Positions 33,349 to 46,753 of a DNA stretch of 64,000 nt are shown here, one piece after another. The stretch is taken from assembly GCA_009823395.1 (NCBI GenBank), contig CM020503.1, positions 9,550,001-9,614,000 of the forward strand, written 5' to 3'. The position numbers and the translations under genes were made by a program. Position 1 is the first letter of the stretch. Each line of letters begins with the position of its first letter. Origin of the DNA: Thamnaconus septentrionalis. Its lineage: Eukaryota > Chordata > Actinopteri > Tetraodontiformes > Monacanthidae. The notes under the pieces were generated by a model that saw only the letters and a program-made list of their open reading frames with translations, ran no database searches and was not told the DNA's origin.

Positions 33349-36300
33349 GCTGTACACTTCACTGACACACTTGCAAAACACGTGCAAAATAAGAAACCTT
33401 AATTCCGCGTATTAGACCAACAGGTGATTTTATTGGCCGGTCTCTGTGCTCTGTGCAGCGGGTACTCGTTAACGAGGCTGATGAATTGATGCGTGGATGA
33501 TGCATGTTTTGCAGCACCTTTAAAGGTGAAGGCTGAATGATATTGATCCAACAAGTTGCTAATGAGCAAGATGAAGAAGGAGAGGAGAGGAGAGGAGAGG
33601 GATATTCTCCATGATGCTCTGTGTTGATCGTTAAAGGAGGCATCTGGATTTATCTCGCACAACAAACAGAGGCTTTATTACGTAATCCAGCCTTTTGCTT
33701 TATTCCAGTCTCATATCTGGGCTACATTGCTGCCAATACAAATACAGTACGTGTGCTGCTTTTGCAAATTTCACGGATTCAGCTGGTGAGACAGCATAAA
33801 GAATATTAATGCGAGCTATTGCAATTTTATTTATTTTTTTATTCAGAACTCAAATTGTATGTGGCTAAATCATAAGGGTACCAATGACCTAGTTTTATTA
33901 TCTGTCTATCTATCGTCTAATAGTCTACCCACAATGTGTTGGGGATATTTGCCTTTCAGATGCAATTTCAGCATTCATCCAACATGCACTATAACCTCTA
34001 CAGGTAAATTTAGTTTGACCTTCACATTTGAATGCACATCCAACCTTTCTGTGATCACCGGGAGCAACTAATGATTCAGACTGAGTATTGGAGAAGGGGT
34101 TGGATCAAATAAGCTTATGCTTCTTTCTGCTCCTTTTCAGATACATAGTCTTTTTCTTTCTCCTTTTAATATTGATTTATTTTTGGCTTTTATTTTGTAT
34201 TCTCTCATATCCAAAGCCCCTGAATGAAGGCAGATCAGTGGTCCGACAGTGTGTCTGATTATCCTGCTTGGTTCTGGTGGATCTTGTTTTTCCTACTTTG
34301 CTCACCTGCAGTGCTGGAGTGCGAGGCAGGACTGAACTTTGACTGTATTCAATCTACTAATCATCCTCCATATATCCAGCCACACACTTCACTCCAGTGC
34401 TGGATAATTCTGTCTTATCGTGTAGATCCGCTTGTCAGGACTTTTAAGTGTTTTTTCCCCAAAGGGACCATTTTGCTGCTCTTTCTAGATTTTTTTTAAG
34501 GCAGTTTTTATTCTGGGTTTTTTGGTTCAGCGTCTTGCTCCCTGCAGGGTCTGGCTCCTGCCACCCAGTCAAGACATCTTTTGTTTGAGTTCGCTTTTTG
34601 GATTTCTTTTGGAGTTGTTTGTTCTTGGTTTTTGAGAACAAATCTTTTGTTGTATTCTCTAAGTCTCCAGGCTGCAAAGAATTAAAATGCTTCAGTACTT
34701 GCTGCAAAAAAACATGCAAAACATCTCTAACAAGGTGATAAAGCTCAGAAATCACAAACACCGTCTGTCTGTGTAAATGAATGAAGCACTACATGCATTT
34801 AAACAGTCTCTCTTCATCATGCTGCTGACATTTTGACTTTGTGAGACCAAGACGATGCCTAACATGTTGTTTTGTTGTACAATATCCAACACTGTCGTTA
34901 GCTTTTGTTTCAGTAATTTTTTGCAATGTAGTCACGCATTACAACACTAGTAAAGCAGCAACATGAAACAGCTGGAGCTACAAATGCTAACGGGGCCAAC
35001 GGGGTGCAACCAAAGTGGATGGAGAAACTTTACATCCTGCACAGCATGTGCCAGAGGGCCTGGATGTTCTTCAGGAGCAGATGAAGAAAGACAACGCACA
35101 TATTCCCAGCCACCATAGAACACGTCACACGGACACGCTCACACACATGTGCACGGTACATACACACGCGTGCAGCGGACGCGAGCTTCAGTGTTTATCA
35201 AGAGCAGTAAGAGCGTCGAGCACGGTTGTTGATTCGGATCTCATCAGCTGTGCCTCACTGCGCCGCCTCCCTCTGCCGCACGGGTCAACACACACACACA
35301 CGTTCAGCGCATAGGGGCTATCTTGTCTCAGGGTTAAATGACATTTGATTCATCGCAGCCCCACAAGACTTGGTGAACGTGGCTGCTCTCATTTGTCCGT
35401 TGAGCCATTGTTTCACCGCCTATGAAAAAAAAAAAAGGCACATGGTCTAATATGAGTTGTCAAGAGATAAATAAAGATCGAGATGCAGGTCACATGACTC
35501 CGTTCTCGCGCAAATCACCTGTGACTCGGCAGACAGCCGGAGGAAAGTGTGAGCTGTAAAGGCAGTGAGTGTTTAAGGCTAAAGTTGTGCGGTGTCTTTG
35601 AAGTGTGTAAATGTTTTCACATTACATCATAACAATGGGTGGACTGAGTCATAAAACCTAAAGGTATGCAGTTATATAACCACCTTTTATTGCTCCGATA
35701 TGCTCACAATGTGACCATTAAAGGGACAACAAGACAGTCAGGTTCAAAAGAAAAGCAAAAGACTCCATGAAGCTGGCTGAGATTCGCACAAAGCCGTGCG
35801 CTGCTGGCGGCCCGCCCTCCTCTGTCTTCCTCAATTTATTCCTCCCCGAATTCGTCTTTTCCTCCCCACCGCTTAGTTTTAAAGCCTGCTACTACATTAA
35901 TGTGACAGGTTCATATTTCCCCCTGTGCCTGAAGCTTGCATAGTTTGCTTAATATTATAGTCATTTACATACGTAACTCTGAAATGGAAGGAGTGTCACG
36001 CTTATAAGACAGATCATGTTTCCATCAAAATAACTTGTTGAACTTGTGATTAATACAAAGTTGCTAAATTCAGCTTAACTGAGCTCTGTCATTTCACTAA
36101 AGATGACAATGTTTTTGAATGTAAAATAGCTGCACCAGTTGATGATTGGAGATCTGTTTCTATCATTGGACTGGAAGTGTGAAGTGGATTTTGAAAAGTT
36201 AAATTGAAGAAATTGCTCCAAACAGAGTGCTTCAGGTGTGGAGCGACCTGGCAAAGTATAGTACTGCCCCCTCTCCATTTAAATCAGAATTGATCTGACC

Positions 36301-36579
36301 TCCTCCTGCACACCTTTATTACTGTGATTTATCACATCACTTGTCCTCTCCATCTTCCCTGTTGCCAATCCGTCCCTCAAGTTCGTGACTCCTCCATCTC
36401 GGGCCAATCCGACCTGGTCCCTTTGCTTTTTCCTGTAAATTCCTCGTTTCCTCCGTTCGCATTCTTCCTTCCCATCTCGAACATCATCATCAAAGAGTTA
36501 TTATTTCTCCTCCACGGGGATTTGGTGTCTTGCCTTACAACTTTAGTGGTTTTGTAAAGTGCACGCGTGACTGATCTTT

Positions 36580-37510
36580 GTCCACAGCCATGAAAGCTCT
36601 AGGCTGGGGGATACTGGGGGGGGGGCTGACGGTCATGGCAGTGGTGGTAGCAGTGGATGGTCGGGGGAGGACGAGTTTGGCAATGAGGCAGCCAGGCGAA
36701 CCCAAGAGGGAGCAGCTATTGTGGTGGAAGTAGGGACTGTAGTAGCGCACGGAGCTGGGAGAGCTCGGGTACGTAGACGGCAGAGAGGGCGAGAGGGAGA
36801 AGAGCTAAAAAGAAAAGGTGATGAGAAGGAAAAAGCAACGCGAGAGCTGCAACAACAAGCCCAAAGGCAGCAAGGAGGGGACGCACGCACACATAAAGGC
36901 AGAGGAGGCGAAAGATTGGCGGTGTGCGAGCGTGGCGTGTCTCCGGGATTACAGCTATCGAGCGGCTGAAGAGCTGATGAGATGCGTAATTAGGCAGATT
37001 TAAGGGCGATAGCGAATGTGCCCCACTGGGCCTTGGATACAGCTGTCCGAGTGCGTTAGCGAGCGCCACGAAGTGCTGCCCTTCCTCCCCGAATGCGCCG
37101 TGCAGATTCGAGATGATGCAGAACGCAGCCCAGTGGAAGAAACAGCAACGGGATCGGAGGGTTGGAGTGGTGGAGGAGTGGAGGAGGGGAGGGGTGGAGG
37201 AGGGGAGGACGCAGCCTGGCTGCCCCCTTCAAACCGCGTTAAAAGTGGCAGCAGAGTGCGACGCATGCATCAGTGGTCTTTCCAAAGAGTGCAAAGCGGA
37301 GGGCGACTGCAGAGACGCTGGATGTCCCCCACCGTCCACCCGACCCTCCGCCTGCTGCTCGGACTGCATCATCGCCACAAGTTGCAAAAACCAACCGGCT
37401 GATGCTGGTAATCATTTCAAAGAGGCTAATACAGATCTGCTCTCTTCATCTTCCTGCATTGTGAGAGGTTTGCAGAGCTGGGGAAAGATGTGAGGAAGGG
37501 GGCGGTTTTC

Positions 37511-37566
<56 letters not shown>

Positions 37567-37700
37567 TCCACCTCCGATAGATGGCATCAATCCTCCCGGA
37601 GCAGGCGGGAGCACGAGCTGCGAACATTAGCCGCTGATAAAGACGTTAGCGCGTGCCAGCAGTGTGTGACCACGCACGCCTGCGTGGTCAGTCGCACAGT
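36580..37700. promoter_or_regulatory. GC- and CpG-rich region with CAG repeat
   Basis: An elevated-GC block about 7-8 kb upstream of coding exon 1, with unique-looking sequence and a (CAG)n tract. It could be a distal promoter or CpG island of slc8a or of an unseen neighbour. No exon could be defined. Confidence 0.25.
37514..37566. repeat. (CAG)n trinucleotide repeat
   Basis: About 17 uninterrupted GCA/CAG units in a GC-rich region. Depending on frame it would read Gln, Ser or Ala; no supported ORF contains it. Confidence 0.97.
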
Positions 37701-37998
37701 GGCCCACCGATGAGCAGCATCCATCACTCAGGTGATGCACAAAGAATGTCTCACGCCAAGCCACGGGTTGCCAGTCGTCAAACTCAATAAATAAAGCCAT
37801 CTGGAACGTCCACCATGAGTCATGTGTCTCCGGCTAAATACATCACTGTATATACTGTATATGCCATGATACGAGACATGCTAAACACACATACACGCTG
37901 AATAACGTATAGATGTCAGATTTAGTCATATGACGCACACAAAGTCGGATGAAGCCCACTGCAAAGGTCACGAGGGTTAAGACTGAGCGGTAGAGGCA

Positions 37999-37999
<1 letters not shown>

Positions 38000-38029
<30 letters not shown>
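38000..38029. repeat. (CA)n microsatellite
   Basis: 15 CA units. Confidence 0.95.
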
Positions 38030-38037
<8 letters not shown>

Positions 38038-38154
38038 AGCCTGTGTGTAATCCTGCAGCCTTGATGGCAACTCGCCTCTCTGACTTTTCCTATATTCCTA
38101 TTTAAATGTTGCCTCTTCTCTGCCCAAAAGAGCCTCCCTCTCTCTCTTTAAACC

Positions 38155-38156
<2 letters not shown>

Positions 38157-38241
<85 letters not shown>
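38157..38241. repeat. (CT)n microsatellite
   Basis: About 42 uninterrupted CT units, the longest pure dinucleotide tract in the right half. Confidence 0.97.
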
Positions 38242-38243
<2 letters not shown>

Positions 38244-39547
38244 CAGGCAGCTGGATGGACGTGGGTCTCTTCACTTCTGAATAATTTGAGGAAGAGGAAT
38301 TCTCTATAATCTCACAAAGAGAGATTATAGAAGTCGGACTTTTCCGCGGCCCCTTTGACTCCCAGGAGTCTCCTGCGCACATATTTCACCACGGGCTACA
38401 AACCCTGGTGCATCGAGGGTTAAAATGATCAGGCCCGCAGCAATAAAACTTTCCTTCGTCTCTAATTCTATTTCATCCTCCTCGCACAAATCTTAAGCCT
38501 CAGAAAAGTACTGAAATATTGGCCCACGGCCAAATATCTTTTCCTTTTATGAGTGTTCCCTGTCGCGTCCTCCGCCTGCTGCACTCGCATGTGGAGGTAT
38601 GTGTGGGTGGCAGGGCTAGACAGGGTTAAGAGAGTTTTAATGGGCCGTGGCATTAAAACAATAGCGAATGAGGAGGCTTGCTGTGCATGTTCGAACATCT
38701 TTCTTAAGCTGCAGCACTCTGGCCGAGGCTTAAGTGGCCGGGGGCTTGGAAATCACACAAAGTGTGGAGGTGTAAATGTGTTTGTTTGAATATTTATCTC
38801 AGTCTGATTTCTGACTGGAGGATTGATTGCAGAGTGTGTGTGAGTGTGCGTGTGTGTGCGCCTGTGTGTGTGTCTTCAATCAAGCGCAGAAGGAGAGGAG
38901 AGGACTGAGTGTCATGAGTAAAATAGTGGGATTAAAGTTGCTTCTATATGATTTCTGGATGCAAATTCAGAGGAATAAAAAGAAAGAAGACTGAATGTAT
39001 GGATTGATCTGGCTTGGAGCCGTGCGTCCCCAGGTAACTAATACAAGTCTAATCACATTCTGAGGTGATATTTGATTGGTTCTGTGGAGTTTTTTCATAA
39101 TTTTTGCCATCATACTTTCCCAGAAGGGGTAAAAGTTGGAGTCTTTTAATGTTCAATACAATGGTTTTACATTCCTCTGATAACATGTCCCTGCTGCTCT
39201 CCTCCGTCTGGCTGGAGATCGACTGCGTGTGATGAGATTTTAAGTGTTCATTTGAAAGCCACTAAGTCGTTACTAAGTTAATACATGTCCAATACTTGAA
39301 CGGATTGAAGGCCCTGTATAATTTCAATTTTAGATTTTTATGTTACATCCAGGACTTGAGTGGAGCAGGCCTGAATAATTAACTTTCCTAAAAACAGCAG
39401 ATTGGGTCCCGTGTTGAAAGCCTCATGTAGCTAAAATTTGTTGTGCCTGTCACATTTTCAGAAGCCAAAAACAAAGTGGCCATGAGAGGGCAGGACGAAG
39501 ACCTGGTTCAAAGTGCCGCCACTAACATGAAGGCGGTATGAGGGCTC

Positions 39548-39563
39548 TTTGTTACATCACAAA
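39548..39563. repeat. Dispersed near-palindrome, copy 4 (TTTGTTACATCACAAA)
   Basis: A variant or reverse-orientation core, again followed by GGG. Confidence 0.4.
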
Positions 39564-40171
39564 GGGTTGACTTTGAGAAAAGATGGTTTAAGCACACACT
39601 TTAGAAGTAGTGAACCCAGTGTTAGAAGTAAAGGATGGACTGTCTGCCAGAATTCGGACAAACAAGGAATTTTTTTGATATACGACCTTGAAGTGGAGTA
39701 AGTGATCTGACAAACTCCAGCATCGTGCAAGAAAAATTGTGGTGAAGGTTAAAAAAAAAATGTGAGCACAGCCTCTCGTCTGGATTTTGCTCTGGATAAA
39801 TGATGCAATTCTCCTTTGCCTTCCAACTTCCTCAGCCACAACTCCACATCTCTGAACTCTGCTTTTCTCTTCCACCTCCCGCTGTTCTCCTTTCCTCACA
39901 CTTTGTCGCATTGTTTTTCCGCGCACACCCCATTTGTTCCCCGACTTCCGTCGCCCAACCGTGCCGCCGAGTCTCTCGGTGTCAGAACCTCTTCCATTCT
40001 CTCAGTTTCTCCTCTGACTCGCTGCCTTATATCCAATCCTCTTCGGCTCCCCAGCATCACTCCTTCACAAGGCCCTCTCTCGTGTGACAAACAACAGCAA
40101 TCTTAATTAAAAAAAAGGCTGAAGGAAATCCCTCTGTCACTGACAGCTTAGAGGAAAAAGAAGAAAGTCTG

Positions 40172-40173
<2 letters not shown>

Positions 40174-40208
<35 letters not shown>
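40174..40208. repeat. (GT)n microsatellite
   Basis: About 17 GT units. Confidence 0.95.
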
Positions 40209-40209
<1 letters not shown>

Positions 40210-42756
40210 CAAGAGAAAAGTTGATAGAACAGAGAAAGAAAGGAAGAAAGCAAACACAGGGACAATAATTAAAAGCTGCATTAATCCTTCCTTATCTTGC
40301 TCCTCCTCTGGCGCGCTCACACACAGGTGCACCTATCAGTGCACGTGCACATGCGCACGCTTCTCTTTTTTTTTCATGTCACTCACTCGGCAACGCACAA
40401 TTTTCTGCTCCTTCTGCACGAGTCCCCTGCGTCCCCTGCACACATCCACTTCTGTCGTTATCTCTTTACACACTCACACGCTCCCTGCATGCTACGCAGC
40501 ACCGATTGCATTGGTATGTCATTAGTCTCTGTTGCACCGGCAACAGGGCCAATCATGTTCTTTAAGCTGGTCATTCTTCACACTTTGTCACTTCTGCTCA
40601 TCACTGCTCTGCTTCTATAAATATAAACTGCAACTAGTGTCCTGTGTTCAACCAACCAATGTCCCTCCTCATAAAACCATTGCAAGATGGTTTTATTCTT
40701 GCTTGTGTGTTGTTTTTTTTTATCATAATACTGTAGCTACAGATTTATGTAACCCCATAGCCATGATGGACATGTGATTTTATGTCGCTGTATTTACTTC
40801 AGCAGCAACCACAGTTAATGCGGATTCGCTCCTCTAGCAGTTCAACTTGGATCCATCCATTCCACATTATTTTTCAAAGACAGAGACTCAGGTATCCTAA
40901 AACAACAGAGGCTAACCACAGCAAAACCTATGCTTTCAAATTAAAATAGGATGACTCGCTAATAGATTTGAACGTTCTTCAAATACTTTTGCAATTGTTA
41001 TTGGGATATTTTAAAAATCCAAAGATTTGTTGGGGAAAAACTACAGTCAGGGTTCCGTAAACAATTGAACTTCGGACATTACAATATATGAGATGAAGTG
41101 TATTAGTGTCTGCAAATTGTGTTTTGTCTGCCTGTACTGACTATGCCATGTGCTGGTGACTTTTTTTTTTTTTTTTCTTACCTAATTTCTACACACTTGA
41201 GAACCAAAAATGCTTCTTCACATCTGATTTAAAACTTGCAAGAGCATCAGCAATTTAATAAAACTTGACACGTGGCTCTCCTTCACCACTTTTTCTTCTC
41301 TTTAACTTGATGGATGATGATGGATGCGCAAAAAAGGATAAATATGGACCACAAATAGGACGACTGCCAACACGTGTCACAAGACACTGTGATACTGCAA
41401 AGTTGACAGAACTGTTACACCCACATAATATACCTGTGTGCATTCAGCTTTACTCTAATGTTATCTGGAAGGACTTGACGTTGCGAGATCAGGACTTTCT
41501 TCAGCAAGCGTTGCAACCTGACCTCCAGACCTCTAGTACCATGATGAAACAAGGTGACAACACTGCAGTGTCCAGCATGTGGAATAGTCACACAGCATCC
41601 TACAACTACTATTACTATTACCACTGCTTGTACAGCAACAACAAGACACTGGTCCAAGGATGGAGCTGCGCCTTGACAGTGTGAAAGTGTGCAAGGGTGC
41701 GTGTCTTGTTTTTCAGAGACTACATTAATTAAATCAACTAGATAAATGGGTTTTTTCCACAAAAATATCAGGGTTGAGAAGCCACACTAAGAAGCTGAAG
41801 CAAATCACCACACACATATTGGAATGGAGGAATACCAATAATGTGGCCCTATATGCAAAAGGGTAACACTGTAAAGGTTTCTTCTGTGGTCAAATAGCAT
41901 GACTTGGGAAGTTGTGAAGCCTTTAAATGCAGGTTCGCCAACAGATTTAACAGATTAGTCGTCTCCTTGCAGCCTCGTCTTGAACACTGTGCTCTATTCT
42001 CAATCCCTCATAGACAGAACAACACAAAGACAAAAACAGGGTTATTGTTCAGCGCCACTAAAAATGATGCTGAACAAGAACATAAAGGAGGGCTGGAGGA
42101 TTCTTTTTTGTTGTTCTTGTTGTCTGTGTCTTTTTTAAATACAGCTAGGCCGTGGAATGGTGGGATGTCAGAGTGGGCCTCAGCTGTCGCAAACATGGGC
42201 TGCTAGCACACAATGGGAAACGGTTGGAAAGAACTATTACTGTCATTATGAGGGAGAAGAATAGTTGGCGTCTGCCAGGAAAATAAGCTGCTGGCTGACT
42301 ATGGCTGTAGCAGAGACACACATACACACCAGACACACACACACTTGAGGTTACAGCTCATCTCACAGGTGCAAACAATGACAGTAAAATGCAAATGCAT
42401 GTGGATAGACCTTTACTGTCAGTGTCCTAATGACTGGGACACTTAAGCGATGAGGTTGGCAAGACATTTAACAGGTGCAATTAGCACAGTGGCAGCGCTG
42501 CATCGGCTTAGCAGCAGATGTCCAAGGCCGGAGAGTCACATCCAGTTGGAGAACAGACTGTGAGGGCCAGGAGAGGATGGGGACAAAGGCAGAGGAAAGG
42601 CACCGATAAAATGAGGAGGCAAGAAACACAAGGGAAGGAAGGGGGGAAATTTTTTTTGCAGGCTTGGCGGCGAATCAATTCATGGCATTACCAGGAGCAA
42701 GGCCATGGTGGCCTGGCAATCAACAGCTGAATGGATGTCATTATCTCAAGGTCAAA

Positions 42757-42788
42757 CACACACACGCACACACACACACACACACACA
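42757..42788. repeat. (CA)n microsatellite
   Basis: About 15 CA units with one GCACA interruption. Confidence 0.93.
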
Positions 42789-45734
42789 AACGAACACACA
42801 CGCACACGCTGTTGCAGCAACGTTAGAGGCATTATAATACAATGCTGTCTCAATGAGATGTTTTTGCCTTCAATTCAAATGTCCGGCTTTTCCCCTCCGA
42901 GCATGTTCATGTCAGCAGCTTCACATCTGCAGTCTCCTCTTCACAATATCTTTACTGACAGTCCAGCCAGCTCAGTGGGACCGTAACCACGTGACTTGCA
43001 TAAGGATTGATTGCCAACTGGCGCAGGACTTGGAATGAAGGCGCTTTGCAATTTTGCACATGCTGAAAGACGCTCCTCTGTTCCTTGTTTACACACCCAA
43101 AATGAAATACCGAAGACTGACAAATTATTTCAGGGTTTTTTTTAGCCGTTTGTTTGTACCATCCATCTCGCCAGAGCAGCACATGATGCAAATGTGCTAC
43201 ACTATTGTTACTTCAGTTGCATGTTGCCAGTTTCATTTTCTGTCATCTTCTTACTGACTAGTTCATTTTATCAGGTCGTGCATTTAAATGAAGTTTTATT
43301 TTTTGTCGTTTTTTTTGTCATCCAAAACGAATTTGGTTTAATTACAAAGTGAGCTTAATAGAAATGTTGGATCTTGTATTCACCAATCACTTTGGATTGC
43401 ATAAGTGCAATCTTGGAGATTTGTGGTTAATTTCATTCAAAAAGAGGGTCAGATTCTTTTTCAAATTTGTATTTTTTTGGGGGATTTGTTTTTGTTAAAA
43501 TTTCAATTTGTCGATTTGAGGTTACTAAATGGTGCATTGTCTGACTGATCACATGCTGCAACGCTGTTTTGCTGTGCAAACTATCCCATTGTGCATTGCT
43601 CAATTCTAATTGGCAACTGGTAACAATGCTAATGATAAGCGTGGCTCAACTGCAACATACAATAAACTAGAAATGTCATAGATTCTACGGTAGAGGCTAC
43701 GGCCACTTCTACGGCACACTTGTATTTAAGAATTCCTTAACATGGATGATTCATATGGATGGGGAACCAATTTATCTGTTCACCCAACGCTAAGCTGTTA
43801 GTTATCATAGAAAAGAGCAGAAACAGAAGTGGGATTGCCCGACGCATGACAGCCTTGTGACAGCCGGCGTTGAAATTCCTAGTCTTGATAGCAAAGATTA
43901 AAAATGGTTAAAGCTGTCGATAAAAAGTATAGGATAGCGGCAGAGCTACGGATGGTAACGATTAGCCCTGTTCTTGTAACACACTGAAGCCTGAACACGC
44001 TGAATGTTGCGTCAGCAGCTTGCAGCTACATAGCCGGCCGCTCTATTCTGTGAATCCTCTGTTAAGCACTTCTGAAATGGAAGCCCCGGCTCTTGATATT
44101 TCCACTGTGGGGAGAAAGTTAGGGGGGCATGACTGGCTATTTTCCAGCCATTTGGTGCAAGGCCCCTGCGGGCTCGCAGCGAGGGCTGCGCGTGAGCCCG
44201 AATCAGCTGTGGCACAACGGCGAGGGTTTGTGCATCATGGGCCACCTCTGATGAGTCTGACCTTGCCTTTGAAGGTCCGTCTTGGGCACTGGCGAGAGGA
44301 TGTTTGCACGAGTTGAACAAGTTAATCAGCCTCTGGCTCGTTGGAGATAAATTCTCCTCATCAACGGGAGCCGCAATCGATTGGCGACGATTGGAGGAGA
44401 GGTAGAGGAAAGAAGTAGCGGAGGAAGGAGCAGGATGCGAGCAAAGTCAGGAGCTGGAAGGAGTGGACGGCCTGACTAATATGGATGATGTGAGGCTTCA
44501 ACCTTCAGGAGGTATTAAATCACTTTACACACACACACACACACACAACTCCAACTATAGGGGAGATGACATAGACGCACAGCATCATCGTGATTCACCT
44601 ATAAGCCTCTGTTGAGAGGCTTATATGTGCTTCGGTGAGCTCGCACAAAATCCTCAAAATACTACATTCACAGAGTGGTATGGAGCACGCAATGCCATGC
44701 TGCGCTTGAATAGCAACACTGTGATTAAAACGGCATTGTTGACGCAGAGCAAAATCCAGCCAACAGACAGGGCCGGCGCTATGGAAGAGTCCATCGCAAC
44801 AACAATTTGTGAAGCGTTACCAGTGAGGAGGCAGGGATCAATTTCAGCAGCAGTTAAACAGGCGGGTGGTTCAGGCCCTGGCCTCCATTGTGGCTCCATT
44901 AGCTCTGTCTGGAAAAGTGGGGGGAGCGGATGGGTAGGCAATTTTGACCAATTTGTCTGCCCTCTAATGCATTCGTTTCTGGCGAGCGTGGGACGTTTAA
45001 TTTGAAAATGCTCTCCATCTCAGATTGCTCATTATACCGTGAAAAAGCGGCGCTGGCGATGACAACCGTACCGTATGAAGTCGGGCTGGATCACCTCTGC
45101 TGGCTGAGAGAACATCAACCTATTAGGAAAATGTATGACTTAAAGTACTAATAATCATCAATATTAACAGATCAGTATCAGCGGTTATCAACTACAGAGA
45201 AAGAAATGAAGAACAGGCTGACGGGTTCACAAGTCCTGATTCCAAAAGACACAGAATTAAAGTTTGAAGGAAGTAACGAGATCTCACCTCTTTTTTGAAG
45301 TATGACATGCAAATGAGGTGAGAGGTAGCGCACACGGGTGTTCAGAGCTAGCTGTGACATCCGTGGAATCCAAGGGAACGCAAACTTTTGTCACCATGTA
45401 ATTGATGCTAATGTATATGCAGAAAATGAAGACGCAAATCAGCCGGTGAGTTCTTTAACAGCGTGTGAGTGAGTCTAAGTTTGTGCAGCACATAAAGAAA
45501 AATTGACCATGTTACAATGTAGGTTCTAAATAGTTAATTAGACAGTAATAATATTTTAATGATCATAATATTTTATAGTTGCTGCGGGAATTTATTTCTA
45601 ATAATGATAAAATGACCCACAATGCTGCTGAAAATGAAAGTTTTAAAGGTCCCATAAGTTACAAAACTACTCCTGACCCCCCCAATGTCAACGTTCTCTT
45701 TCGCTTGTGGCACTTTTCCAAATGGAACTGGTCA

Positions 45735-45750
45735 TTTGTGATGTCACAAA
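45735..45750. repeat. Dispersed near-palindrome, copy 5
   Basis: Identical to the 20596 copy over 16 bases; both are followed by GGG, two variable bases and TTGG. It sits 90 bp after a TTTTAAAGGTCCCATA block that also looks repeat-derived. Confidence 0.6.
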
Positions 45751-46350
45751 GGGCATTGGAGAATCATCAAAAGCAGCTGCTTCACTTGCTGCTTGAAGGG
45801 TTTGAAGGTCACTTGAAGGGTAACAGAAACAGGGCAAACAGCCACACATGGACTCAGTCGCCTGCTCCGTATCTTTCTCGTGACCTGGCTTGAAAAATGA
45901 ACGAACCTCAATCAGCTGCCATTTGATTGAAAGTACTTTCTAATTACCCTGAACCTGCAGTTCCTCTACCTTTATCACACGATGTGCGGTGGAGCTGGAT
46001 GAAACCGTCTGCTTTCTTGACAGGAAGCAGCTGATGACCCCCCGGGGGTCAAACCATCGGTTAGGTCCTGCCGCAACGCCTGCCGGAGAAACTGTAGAGA
46101 AACCTACTTCATTTACCTACCAGTCTCTCCTGCGTGAGAACGGGGCACAGCTCATTCTCTTGCAAGCGCGCAAACGTCAGCGCAGAATTAAAATGTCTCA
46201 CAAAAGAAAAGAGTTTGGCGTTGGACACATGACAGCACACGGACTAATTGTCCAGGATGTAGGTGGGAGCGCAGAAACCCACCTCGTTCTTGTAACGATA
46301 ATGGCTCCTTGCTGTTGGCTGTTAATTACTGCCGCTGCCCGCGGAAGGCG

Positions 46351-46353
<3 letters not shown>

Positions 46354-46390
<37 letters not shown>
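46354..46390. repeat. (GT)n microsatellite
   Basis: About 18 GT units. A (CA)n of about 23 units follows at 46705-46751, in effect the opposite strand. Confidence 0.95.
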
Positions 46391-46394
<4 letters not shown>

Positions 46395-46704
46395 GCGTGC
46401 CCGCCTTCATTATGCTGAGCACGCTTGATTGTGTGCAGCCATGGGTGAAACCAGGCCTCGGCTGTGGAGAGGAGAGGCGAAAAGGAGAGAAGAGGAGAGA
46501 AGGAGGCCACAAAGTTGGACTGAGACCTCGACAAGCAGGTGTGGCCCGGCCCCCCTGAGTCACCCTGACCTCACGACTGGACTGCCAGCGCAGGCAGACA
46601 CACACACACACACACAGGCAGAGGATGTAGCTGGTGTCAGAACAGTTGACTTCAATGGTCCGTGTCTGACACTACCATCTGCTTCCGCGCCATGGACCTG
46701 AACA

Positions 46705-46751
<47 letters not shown>
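46705..46751. repeat. (CA)n microsatellite
   Basis: About 23 CA units, 310 bp after the GT tract. Confidence 0.95.

Positions 46752-46753
<2 letters not shown>

Larger units (their letters stand above)
31300..36580. other. Gene-free stretch upstream of slc8a
   Basis: A pyrimidine-rich segment at 31310-31440, a near-palindrome copy at 31817 and CA repeats. At 34080-34210 a segment including GGATCAAATAAGCTTATGCT resembles a fish non-LTR 3' end. No ORF with domain-like sequence. Confidence 0.6.
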
